In this document: in pieces, positions 12,027 to 20,277 of the stretch | How positions within the stretch are numbered: position 1 is the first letter of the stretch | Layout: each line of letters starts with the position of its first letter | From: Manihot esculenta | Taxonomy: Eukaryota > Streptophyta > Magnoliopsida > Malpighiales > Euphorbiaceae | Length of the DNA stretch: 64,000 nt | Direction: 5' to 3' | Assembly: GCF_001659605.2 (NCBI RefSeq) | Contig: NC_035170.2 | Location: 14,894,265-14,958,264 of the forward strand | Notes under the pieces: model-generated | What the model was told of the DNA's origin: nothing | Database searches by the model: none | What the model saw: only the letters and a program-made list of their open reading frames with translations | Position numbers and translations under genes: made by a program

Positions 12027-12223
12027 CTAGCATTGGGATGGCTCCTTATCTCTATATGGGAGGAAGTGCAGGTCACTCGTCTGCTGGGAAGAAGTGGGAG
12101 AAAGGGCCTTTAGCAAGGCTAGAATTGGCAAAGATCACCAGCAAAGTAGTGCCTATCATTAGAGAGAGGATCAGAACGGCAATAAGCAGACAGAAGAGTT
12201 ATATAGACATCCACAGAAAGCAT
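12027..12223 (+). pseudogene. Chromovirus H integrase fragment (upstream of solo LTR)
   Basis: A 197-bp slice of a Tekay-type integrase between two Athila insertions. It reads A-S-I-G-M-A-P-Y, then a small deletion shifts the frame, and later RERIRTAISRQKSYIDIHRK. The corresponding region in intact E4 reads [15 protein letters not shown]...[11 protein letters not shown]. The piece continues after the solo LTR at 13582. It is a remnant only. Confidence 0.8.
12219..12223 (+). repeat. TSD agcat, left copy
   Basis: Identical agcat at 13582-13586 flanks the solo LTR and falls inside the integrase codons, so it is a 5-bp target duplication. Confidence 0.8.
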
Positions 12224-13581
12224 TGATCAAACATAATTTAGCCACATTTTTATTATCATTATTGCTGTTTAATTATGCATTTTTCTAGTTTAATTTATGT
12301 TTTATGATGTTTTGCAGAAAAAGAGAAAATTGGAAATTTAGAGAAAAATTACAGAAAAAGCTGGAAAATCGATTGGGTCGAAGTATTTGACCAAATCACT
12401 TGCAGGAAGTAAAAGCTGAAAACTGGGACTGACTTGCAGAAACGATCTGGGCAAGCGATTTGAGCAAATCAACTGCCCAAATCAAATTGACATAGAAGAG
12501 TCCAGCAGCGCGGGAAAAAGGAAATTCAGAATTTAAAAAGTATTGGAGTCACTCTAAAGGAAGACTTTCTCCAAAAGAAGATTTATTCATGATTAAATAC
12601 AAAGGCAAAGAAGGAATAAAAGACTACAAAAGACCAAGTCAAATTAGGATTCCAAATCCTAATTAGACTAGGACTCCTCACCTATAAAGAGGGACAACAA
12701 CCAACTAGCAGGGAATAATTAGAATTTCTCCAGAATTTCAGCAGCTCTCTTTCTCCACTTTTTCTTCTTTCTTTTTGTGTATTTTTGTCCACCATGAGTG
12801 GCTAAACATCTTCTTTTCTAGTTGAAGTTGGGAAATTTCAGTTTTGTGATGAATTGGGAGATTTAAAACTCCATTGTTAAGCTTCTATTTTTCAGTATTT
12901 ATGCAACTTGTTCTTCATGCTATTATTGCTTTGTTATTAGAATCAATTAAGGCCGGTTGCTTTTAATTGCATAAGTGATAAATTGTTAGTTTAAATAATT
13001 TAGGTTCGTAATTACTTAAAATGTTTGAACACAAGCACACTTGGTTGTATAATCTAAACTTGACCATGTGGTTGGCAAGGTTAGAATTAGGTTTCTCTAA
13101 GTCTTAATGCTGTTAACAGTTGAAAAGTAAAAAAATCTCAAGGACGTTCCTTGGCAATTTGTTAACTAGTGTTTGATTAGCGAACGTTTCCTAGTTAAAC
13201 TAAAACTAAGGAGGAATTTGGTAGTGAGAAACGTCTTCCACAACCTAAACTAATTTATTGAAATAAATAGGAGTGTCAAAAAATCAATAATTAATTCTAA
13301 ACAACTGAAATAGATCCAGACTTCAACTAGATTCCTTCTCCCATTGATTTACTCATCTTTTTAATTATTGCTTTCTCTTACTACTTAGTCTTAATTTTCT
13401 TCTCTATCATCAAAACACACCCCCCTCTTTTTATTTTTCTTTTGCTATTTATTTGCCGAATTCATCATTAGGAAGACTCTTAGTGTCAAATCCCTGTGGT
13501 TCGACCCTATTGCCACTATCTACAGGTTATTTATTGATTAATTAATAGGTTTATTTTTAATGGCTTCAACAACCGCTATCA
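12224..13581 (+). mobile_element. Solo Athila-type LTR (1,358 bp)
   Basis: TGATCAAACA...CCGCTATCA with 5-bp duplications agcat on both sides and no internal region: a solo LTR left after recombination between the two LTRs of an element. It splits the H integrase frame just after IHRK. Divergence from the nearby 3' LTR (10693-12026) shows these were separate insertions. Confidence 0.85.
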
Positions 13582-14015
13582 AGCATGTTGTTTTCCAGGA
13601 GGGGAATATGGTGTTGCTTAAGGTGTCTCCTATGAAGGGGGTGATTCGTTTTGGGAAGAAAAGTAAACTAGCTCCAAGGTACATCGAACCCTTTGAAATT
13701 TTGCAAAAGATTGGGAATGTATCTTACAAGTTAGATTTACCTGCTTCTATGGAAAGGATCCATCCGGTTTTCAATGTTTCTATGTTAAGGAAATTCGTGT
13801 CAGATCTGGGCAAGGTTCTTAGTGAACCTGATGTGGAGATCCTAAGAGATCTCACCTATGTTGAGCAGCCAGTTTAGATCATAGACACGCAGATCAAAAA
13901 GTTGAGGAACAAGAAAATCGCGATGTTAAAAGTTCTTTGGAATCACCACAACATGGAAGAGTGCACCTGGGAGACACGAGAGTCGATACTTCAGCAATAC
14001 CCTTATCTCCTTTAA
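13582..14015 (+). pseudogene. Chromovirus H integrase C-terminus and chromodomain
   Basis: Continues the H integrase after the solo [21 protein letters not shown], the GPY/F-type module (here RYIEPFEI, Gly replaced by Glu), then [24 protein letters not shown] at 13875-13877 interrupts it before the chromodomain-like end ([18 protein letters not shown]), which runs to a TAA at 14013-14015. The C-terminal chromodomain places H with the chromoviruses. The usual spacer, polypurine tract and LTR follow. Confidence 0.82.
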
Positions 14016-14100
14016 AGTAAGTGTTATATGTTTTATGTGTTTTCCTTGATGTTTAGGTTTGCTTGTTTGCTGTGTTGAACATTCGGAGACGAATGTTCTT

Positions 14101-14113
14101 AAGGGGGGAAGAA
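14101..14113 (+). other. Chromovirus H polypurine tract
   Basis: AAGGGGGGAAGAA immediately upstream of the LTR start TGTAACACC. The preceding ACATTCGGAGACGAATGT is an inverted repeat that is also found in E2, E3 and E4 before their tracts. Confidence 0.75.
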
Positions 14114-14127
14114 TGTAACACCCGGCT
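14114..14127 (+). repeat. Chromovirus H 3' LTR, piece 1 (with TSD cggct)
   Basis: First 14 bp of the H LTR, TGTAACACCCGGCT. It is interrupted by the fold-back insertion; the last five bases, cggct (14123-14127), recur at 16334-16338. Confidence 0.75.
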
Positions 14128-14403
14128 TGTAACAGCCCGGCCCCGTACGACCGGCCCTGTTACCGCTCACAGCCCGTTACACCTCCTGGGGGCGGCCACT
14201 GTGAGCAGCTCTTAACATCCCTTCACCCTCACGGGTTCCAGGCAGGATTTGTCCCTCGGGGGAGCCAGTACGGCCCGCCCTAGCCCGAGTGGATTTGGCC
14301 CAATTCCTTCCTCTGGGAATTAGGTCGCCTCCCCCACTGCTCGAACCCTTGACCTCCCACTTTAAGGGAATAGTCTGGTGAGAGTGAGTACCAATTGTTC
14401 CAG
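14128..14403 (-). repeat. SINE-like/GC-rich module, copy F1
   Basis: About 276 bp. On the minus strand it begins near GGTACTCACTCTCACCAG, contains GGGTTCGAGCAG (like an RNA polymerase III B box, GGTTCGANNCC) about 50 bases in, and ends CCGGGCTGTTACA. The head spacing resembles a tRNA-derived SINE, while the end resembles a chromovirus LTR end. I cannot decide between these readings. Confidence 0.5.
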
Positions 14404-15563
14404 TGTAACGGCCCAAACTGCTCGGCACTAGGATCCAGATCGGCTTAAGGCCGCCGGGACCCGTAGTAAGCCTGCTATGAACTCTGTGTATCTGTTAAAA
14501 TCTCATACATGATCCGACAGGACTATTACTTTTTAAAACTTGTCTTTAAAACTACCAGACTTAACCTTTAAAACACTGTACTATAGGTCCAATCATATGA
14601 ACCAAATGCTCAGACATACTACTCGGAACTAGCCCTCAGGGCTATTTGTAATAAACCAGTGATGCTCTACCAAGTAACCTCCATGCACTATGCCTTGAAA
14701 CATAGAACCCACCCTGTAGGGTCAGCATATCATAAGTTAACTTGGCTACCATAGAGTCACAGGAATCAAACCTGGTCTTCTCTATTGGCCTCTCTATGGA
14801 TCACAGGAATCAAACCTGGTCTTTCCTCCGCACTGGTCTTGGGTCAAAGGAAGTAATCCCTGTCTTCCCTCACAGTTATAATTCACTGGGTTTTCGAAAC
14901 ACAACATTTATTAAGCCTGGTTTGACTCATTTCTCATCATGAAACTGAAAACAGGATACATGCATAGACAAGGGATAAAACATACTATAGACAATAGGCA
15001 AAAGCACATTCTAATACATTTATACCTTAACTGCCTAACTATTACATCACTTTACATATATCCCTTGACATACATCATGTCCACACTATACTATTACATA
15101 TGCAATCCTTTAGCAACTCTGATGCTTCTACCCTTCCCAGCTACTCTGAACCTGCAAAACTGGGATTAAGGGAAAGGGATGAGCTTCTAAAGCCCAGTGA
15201 GTAGAAACACTGAAAACAGTTCATTCATACGCACTATATATGAAAATGCATCACAACACAAACATCTCAATATATCTTGGATTAGACATGACCCCAAAAC
15301 TCCCTCGACGGGCTATTGAAGTCGCCTTGGTCCAATCCCCACTAAGGTAGACATGACCCCAAAAATACCCTCTGTCAACACTGGCCCCCCCAAAGGAGCT
15401 ACACAGGGCATTCCAACAAGTAATTGCCCAACTGACCTGACACAATGACAGGAGCCGAAGCTTAGGCTATTGGAGTCGCCTGGGTCCACCTAATCTCTGA
15501 TCACATAATATGCAATGCTTCACATTCGTGATTCTAATGCAATCACCCTAAGGCGCCTTTTTA
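14404..15563 (-). repeat. Chromovirus LTR fragment inside the fold-back insertion
   Basis: Minus-strand 3' portion of a chromovirus LTR. Its end GGGCCGTTACA lies at 14404. It shares with the other LTRs the CCGGCGGCCTTAAGCCGATC block near the end and the CTCACTGGGCTTTAGAAGC block. It stops at 15563 before the GC-rich promoter part. Flanked on both sides by the module in the same orientation. Confidence 0.7.
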
Positions 15564-15838
15564 TGTAACAGCCCGGCCCCGTACGACCGGCCCTGTTACC
15601 GCTCACAGCCTGTTACACCTCCTGGGGGCGGCCACTGTGAGCAGCTCTTAACATCCCTTCACCCTCACGGGTTCCAGGCAGGATTTGTCCCTCGGGGGAG
15701 CCAGTACGGCCCGCCCTAGCCCGAGTGGATTTGGCCCAAATTTCCCTTTGGAAATTAGGTCGCCTCCCCCACTGCTCGAACCCTTGACCTCCCACTTTAA
15801 GGGAATAGTCTGGTGAGAGTGAGTACCAATTCTTCTAG
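15564..15838 (-). repeat. SINE-like module, copy F2 (left arm of large palindrome)
   Basis: Same module as F1 with the TTTCCCTTTGGAAA variant. It meets its inverted copy at 15838/15839 almost without spacer, so arms of roughly 240 bp can form a long hairpin. Confidence 0.7.
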
Positions 15839-16079
15839 TAGAATTGGTACTCACTCTCACCAGACTATTCCCTTAAAGTGGGAGGTCAAGGGTTCGAGCA
15901 GTGGGGGAGGCGACCTAATTTCCAAAGGGAAATTTGGGCCAAATCCACTCGGGCTAGGGCGGGCCGTACTGGCTCCCCCGAGGGACAAATCCTGCCTGGA
16001 ACCCGTGAGGGTGAAGGGATGTTAAGAGCTGCTCACAGTGGCCGCCCCCAGGAGGTGTAACGGGCTGTGAGCGGTAACA
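15839..16079 (+). repeat. SINE-like module, inverted copy R (right arm of palindrome)
   Basis: Inverted copy of F2, ending early at GTGAGCGGTAACAG instead of reaching the TTACA end. Confidence 0.7.
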
Positions 16080-16333
16080 GCACCAGACTATTCCCTTAAA
16101 GTGGGAGGTCAAGGGTTCGAGCAGTGGGGGAGGCGACCTAATTCCCAGAGGAAGGAATTGGGCCAAATCCACTCGGGCTAGGGCGGGCCGTACTGGCTCC
16201 CCCGAGGGACAAATCCTGCCTGGAACCCGTGAGGGTGAAGGGATGTTAAGAGCTGCTCACAGTGGCCGCCCCCAGGAGGTGTAACGGGCTGTGAGCGGTA
16301 ACAGGGCCGGTCGTACGGGGCCGGGCTGTTACA
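16080..16333 (+). repeat. SINE-like module, inverted copy R'
   Basis: Inverted partner of F1. It lacks the first bases up to CACCAGACTATTCC and keeps the full end GGGCTGTTACA, directly against the TSD. Confidence 0.7.
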
Positions 16334-17677
16334 CGGCTAAAGTCCAGCGTCGAAATTCCAATCTTCCGACGGAACCTCCATTGGAAACCAAAATCTCAAA
16401 ACTGGAATCTCTCTAGAAGGGTAAAACAAAGTTTTCTTAAAATGGTTTTTGGTTTTGTATTAAAAGAAAGAAAAGAGTTTTAAAGGAAAATTTTTTCGAG
16501 CACACCCCAGGTTCGGCCGCTGAACCTTCAAGTTCGGCAGCCGAAGGTGGTGCCGCCACGGGACCTTCCCTTTCGGCCCCTGAAGGTGGTTTATCTAGCC
16601 ACCTATAAGAGGCCTTTAGCCCCAAAATGAGAGAGCTTTCTCTCCATTTTCGGGCAAAGGTGAGTCCTTGCCCTCCCTTTTATGATCTTGTTGTTTTTCC
16701 TTCAAATCCCTAAGGAAATTCATGAGTTTTCCCTCATTTTTTAAGATTTGAGTTCAAATCTAAAGTTTTAAACCTTGGAGACCTCCCGAGACCGTTTTAC
16801 CTCACCTCCACGTTGGGGTTACTGTCACCCTCAGATCTCCAAAAGGTAAGTGTAGATCTTTGCTTTTTCTATGTTTTAAATAAGTTTTAAGAAGAGTTTA
16901 AGGCTTATTAATGCATGATATGGTTAGATCTAAAGTTTTAGAGTTTGAGTTGAATTATTAATGAATGTTTGCTCTTATGTTGTTTTTGTTGTTGTATGTT
17001 GGGGATTAGGCTAGTTTTTGTGTCCCTTATGCATGTTGAGTGAGTATGAAGGTTTTTGAAGAGTTTGGTGTGAGGATCGAAGTGTTTGGTGGCTGTGTGC
17101 TTAGGGCAAAGTCGGGTTCTGCCTTGCTGGAGAACCTAAGTTCGATCGCCGAAGCAAGGTTCGGCAGCCGAAGCAAGGTTCGATCGCCGAACCTGCTTGT
17201 GGAGGCAGCCTTTTGGCCGCCTAACCTGCCCTTAAAAGCCCCTGACTTTTGGATCTGTGAGAGACCTTCGGCCGCCGAATCTGCCGCCGAAAGTCCTCTG
17301 CCCAGCCTTCTTCTTCTTGCTTTATAGGTATATTTTGGTATGTTTTAGAGGGTTCTTAGGGAGTTGTTTAGAACTTTGTAATAGTTATGATTGGTCCCTC
17401 ATTTGAGTCCATCTGTGTAGGATTGGACCTGGGAGACTGTAGAGGCCTATAGTGAGATATATGCATCTGTGTTAGGCGAGCGTCCGTCAGAGGTGAGTAG
17501 AACTAAATTAAATCATTATTTTAAGAAATTAAACCTTTTAAGCATGCTCATGCATCACGAATGCCATGTATATGTATTAGGTTGTGATGCATTAGAATTC
17601 ACGAATATGATGCATTGCATATTTTACTGTTGATGTGGATGGATATTGGATGACCCACTAACTCTCGAGTATGATAT
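16334..17677 (+). repeat. Chromovirus H 3' LTR, piece 2
   Basis: Continues the H LTR after the fold-back insertion (cggct repeat, then AAAGTCCAGCGTCG). It contains the TATA-like CTATAAGAGG (16603-16612), the splice donor AAAG|GTGAGTCC (16660), the TTCGGC-type palindromes, and the candidate internal exon 17421-17492. It ends at the TSD gatat (17673-17677), where E2 is inserted. More diverged from E1-E4 LTRs than these are from each other, in keeping with H being older. Confidence 0.82.
16603..16665 (+). promoter_or_regulatory. H LTR TATA box and downstream splice donor
   Basis: CTATAAGAGG at 16603 and AAAG|GTGAGT with the intron starting at 16660, 57 bp apart. This is the same arrangement as in the younger elements although the surrounding sequence has changed. 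Confidence 0.5.
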
Positions 17678-18020
17678 TGTAATACCCGGCTAGACTCCGG
17701 TATCAAAATTCCTACCGTCCGGTGGAATCTCGGATATTGGAAACCTCTAGAAGGGTAAAATCATGTTTTCATAAAATGTTTTAATGTATTTTAAGGTTTT
17801 AAGTAAGAAAGAAATTGAGTTTTGAATGAAAAAGACCATGAAGGCATTTACAGGTTCGGCCGCCGAACCTCAAGTTTGGCCGCCGAACGTGGGATAGTTT
17901 AGGGGGCATGTTAGGCTTCCGAATGTGGCTCATGTTCGGCCACCGAACCTCATGTTCGGCCGCGAACATGCATGTGTTTTGGAGTCGCCTTCGGCTTCCA
18001 AAGGTGGCCTGGCTAGCCAC

Positions 18021-18085
18021 CTATAAAAGGACCCATGGCCGAAAATGGGCGAGCTTTCTCCCCTATTTTCGGCCAACGGTGAGTC
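18021..18085 (+). promoter_or_regulatory. E2 5' LTR TATA box and splice donor
   Basis: CTATAAAAGG at 18021-18030. AACG|GTGAGTCC follows, with the intron starting at 18079, 58 bp downstream of the TATA start. A transcript starting about 30 bp after the TATA box would have a first exon of only about 25-30 nt. Confidence 0.55.
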
Positions 18086-18656
18086 CATGCCCTCCCATGG
18101 TTGGTTTTGGTGATTTTCCTCAAATCTTTCAAGTTTTAACAAGTTTTAACTTGGTTTTGAAGATCTTTGAAGCTAAGATCAAGTTTTGGAGCTTGGAGAC
18201 CCAAGGAGCTAGATTTCTCCCATCTCCAAGTTAGGATCGTCTCTCCTCTCGATCTTCAAGAGGTGAGCTTAGGTCCTACCTTTCTTGTATGTTTTAAACA
18301 AGTTTTATGAAAGTTTATGGGGTAGAAATGCATGTTTAAGTTAGTTGTTTTGTTGTTAGGGTAAATGTTGAATTTATGGGTAATGTATGTTGTTTGAGTT
18401 GCTTTATGTGTTTGTGTTGGGGTTTAGGTTAGTTTGAGACCCCTATAAGCTTATGTATGTGTGAATGCATGTTTTGGAAGTGTTGGTTTTGAGTTGGAAG
18501 GTTTGGGAGGTGAATGTGCATTGAATGGCTGAGTTCTGCCACTTTGGAAGAACTCAGGCTCGGCAGCCGAAGGAACTTTCGGCCGACGAACCTGCCTGTG
18601 GAGGCAAGCCTTTGGCTGCCGAACCCTGCCCCCGAAAGTGGACTTTCGACTCTGGG

Positions 18657-18818
18657 GTGCCGCCGAACATGCATGAGTTTCGTCTCTGGAACCACTTTCG
18701 GCCGCCGAAGGTGCCGCCGAACATGCATGAGTTTCGTCTCTGGAGCCACTTTTGGCCGCCGAAGGTGCTGCCGAAAGTGGCTGAGTTTCGGCTCTGGAGG
18801 GACTTTCAGCCACCGAAC
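18657..18818 (+). repeat. Three 54-bp tandem units in E2 5' LTR
   Basis: GTGC(C/T)GCCGAA starts units at 18657, 18711 and 18765. The first two carry ATGCATGAGTTTCGTCTCTGG and are nearly identical; the third is diverged. The 3' LTR has the same units plus about 25 extra bases before them. Confidence 0.75.
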
Positions 18819-18957
18819 CTGCCGCTGAAAGTGCCATGTTCAGCCTTCCTTTGCATGATTTCAGTGATTGTTTTAAGGTGTTTTAGGGGGTTTTTGGGGA
18901 GTAGTTTAGAGTCATGTTCATGTTTGTTTGGTCCTTCATTTGAGTCCACCTGTATAG

Positions 18958-19029
18958 GTTCAGACCCGAGGAACCGAGGACCCCAGCAGTGAGATAGCTG
19001 CTTCAGTGTCTTGTTAGAGCTAGCCTGAG
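18958..19029 (+). other. Candidate 72-nt internal exon in E2 5' LTR
   Basis: Bounded by an acceptor (TCCACCTGTATAG|G) and a donor (CTGAG|GTGAGTAG). The matching interval is 72 nt in H (17421-17492) and 70-77 nt in E1, E3 and E4. Splicing is inferred from sequence conservation only. Confidence 0.45.
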
Positions 19030-20013
19030 GTGAGTAGAACTGAACTATGTTTTAAATTAAATAAATGTTTTAGCATGATTCACGCATCATGAATGCCATG
19101 AGATGTATTAGGTTGTTTGCATTAGAATTCACGAATATGTTGCATTGCATATTATGTTGTTGATGTGGATGAACATTGAGTGATCCATTAGCCCTCGTAT
19201 GGTATGATATGATATGATGATGACACGGTACGGAAGTCCAGGAATACCCATTCTACGTCCCTGGCACTATGTAAGAGAAAGTCCAGGAAGACCCATTCTA
19301 CGTCCCTGGCACTTTGGAATGTTATGATATGTTATGGAAGAGAAAGACTAGGACTCATTCTACGTTCTGGCACTAATGGAAATGTAGAGGGCTATTGGTG
19401 ACAAGTTCATCCTTAAGGTGATTTGTCTGTGATGTGATGCATTTCATGAAAGCATGAACTTTAAATATAATGTTTTACTATTTTGCTCACTGGGCTCTAG
19501 TAGCTCACCCCATTCCCTTAATCCCCCAGGTTTGCAGGTACGGGATAGATCAGGAAGTCAACAAGAGTAAAGTAATGTCTTATGTAATAGCTAGTTGTAG
19601 ACATGAAAAAGACATTGTGATGTAAAGTATAGTAATGTATTGTAATGTAATGATGTATATTGAGGTTTAGAGTTGTGCTTGACCCTAGTATGTAAAGTTA
19701 ATCCCTTTTTCACATGATCTTTTTATTGAAAAGTTTTAATGATGTTTATGTAAACCAAGCTTAATGTATGAGATGTTGCCCCATTGGAGCATTTGATGAG
19801 GGCTCCAGTGTGGGGTTGTATGTTATGAGTTGTGCATGCAAAGGTTGAGCTTGATAAATGAAAGGAAAACGTTTAAATTTCTATGTATATGTTTGATCAT
19901 GTATGGGATTTAACAGGTTTAAAGGATGTATGTTAGGCTTGCTACGGGTCCCGGCAGCCTTATGCCGATCTGGATCCTAGCGCCAGTAGCGGTCCGGTTT
20001 TCGGGTCGTTACA

Positions 20014-20277
20014 GATTGGTATCAAAGCCCTAGGTTCATATGGTCGGACCTAGAGAGTGTCGGGCTCATAGGTATTCTAGAAGGTTAAGCACAATAGGAA
20101 AAATCATGTCCACTAGGATAGGATGTAGAGTCCTGTCTTGAATGATGATGTGAAATGCCATGATTTTATGCATGTGCATTGATGATATGCTATGTATGTG
20201 ATGCGGGTTCATATGTTTCCACATGAACCATTTGATGCTAATGTTTATGTGATGTGTGTTGTTTTTCAGTAAACAGG
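20014..20277 (+). other. E2 leader with primer binding site
   Basis: TGGTATCAAAGCCC at 20017-20030, three bases after the LTR end, is the initiator-tRNA-Met type site with one change. The rest of the 264-bp leader is noncoding. TTTTTCAG at 20261-20268, shortly before the gag ATG, could serve as a splice acceptor. Confidence 0.75.

Larger units (their letters stand above)
2688..12031 (+). mobile_element. Rearranged Athila-type Ty3/gypsy compound with 3' LTR
   Basis: Plus-strand Athila-lineage material inserted in the integrase region of chromovirus H. It does not follow one gag-pol order. It consists of three consecutive partial copies: PR-RT-RNase H-IN start (2690 to about 5076), gag-PR (about 5077-7343), and gag-PR-IN start lacking RT (7344-9658). 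A 3' noncoding part, a polypurine tract and an LTR (10693-12026) follow. The 3' flank ctagc (12027-12031) should be the TSD; its partner and the 5' LTR lie left of the window, beyond the E1 insertion. Lineage is inferred from the gag and RT sequence type ([14 protein letters not shown]). Confidence 0.75.
14128..16333. mobile_element. 2.2-kb fold-back insertion with four inverted module copies
   Basis: Inserted in the H LTR with a 5-bp duplication cggct on both sides. The termini are perfect inverses: TGTAACAGCCCGG at the left and CCGGGCTGTTACA at the right. Layout: module F1 (14128-14403), a minus-strand chromovirus LTR fragment (14404-15563), module F2 (15564-15838), then inverted module R (15839-16079, truncated at its end) and inverted module R' (16080-16333, lacking its first 27 bp or so). 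Internal variants pair the arms: F1 shares ATTCCTTCCTCTGGGAATTA with R', while F2 shares the ATTTCCCTTTGGAAATTA form with R. The whole is therefore F1-X-F2 followed by its inverse with X missing. No coding capacity. Origin is discussed under findings. Confidence 0.75.
17678..20013 (+). repeat. E2 5' LTR (2,336 bp)
   Basis: TGTAATACCCGGC...CGGGTCGTTACA. Contains palindromic TTCGGCCGCCGAA motifs upstream of the TATA box (17852-17965), a 54-bp tandem array (18657-18818) and a doubled CCCATTCTACGTCCCTGGCA unit (about 19248-19312) that is single in the 3' LTR. Confidence 0.92.

Noticed and set aside
15839..15950. tRNA gene suggested by GGGTTCGAGC
   Set aside because: There is only a B-box-like stretch. 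No cloverleaf with acceptor stem and anticodon arm can be drawn convincingly.
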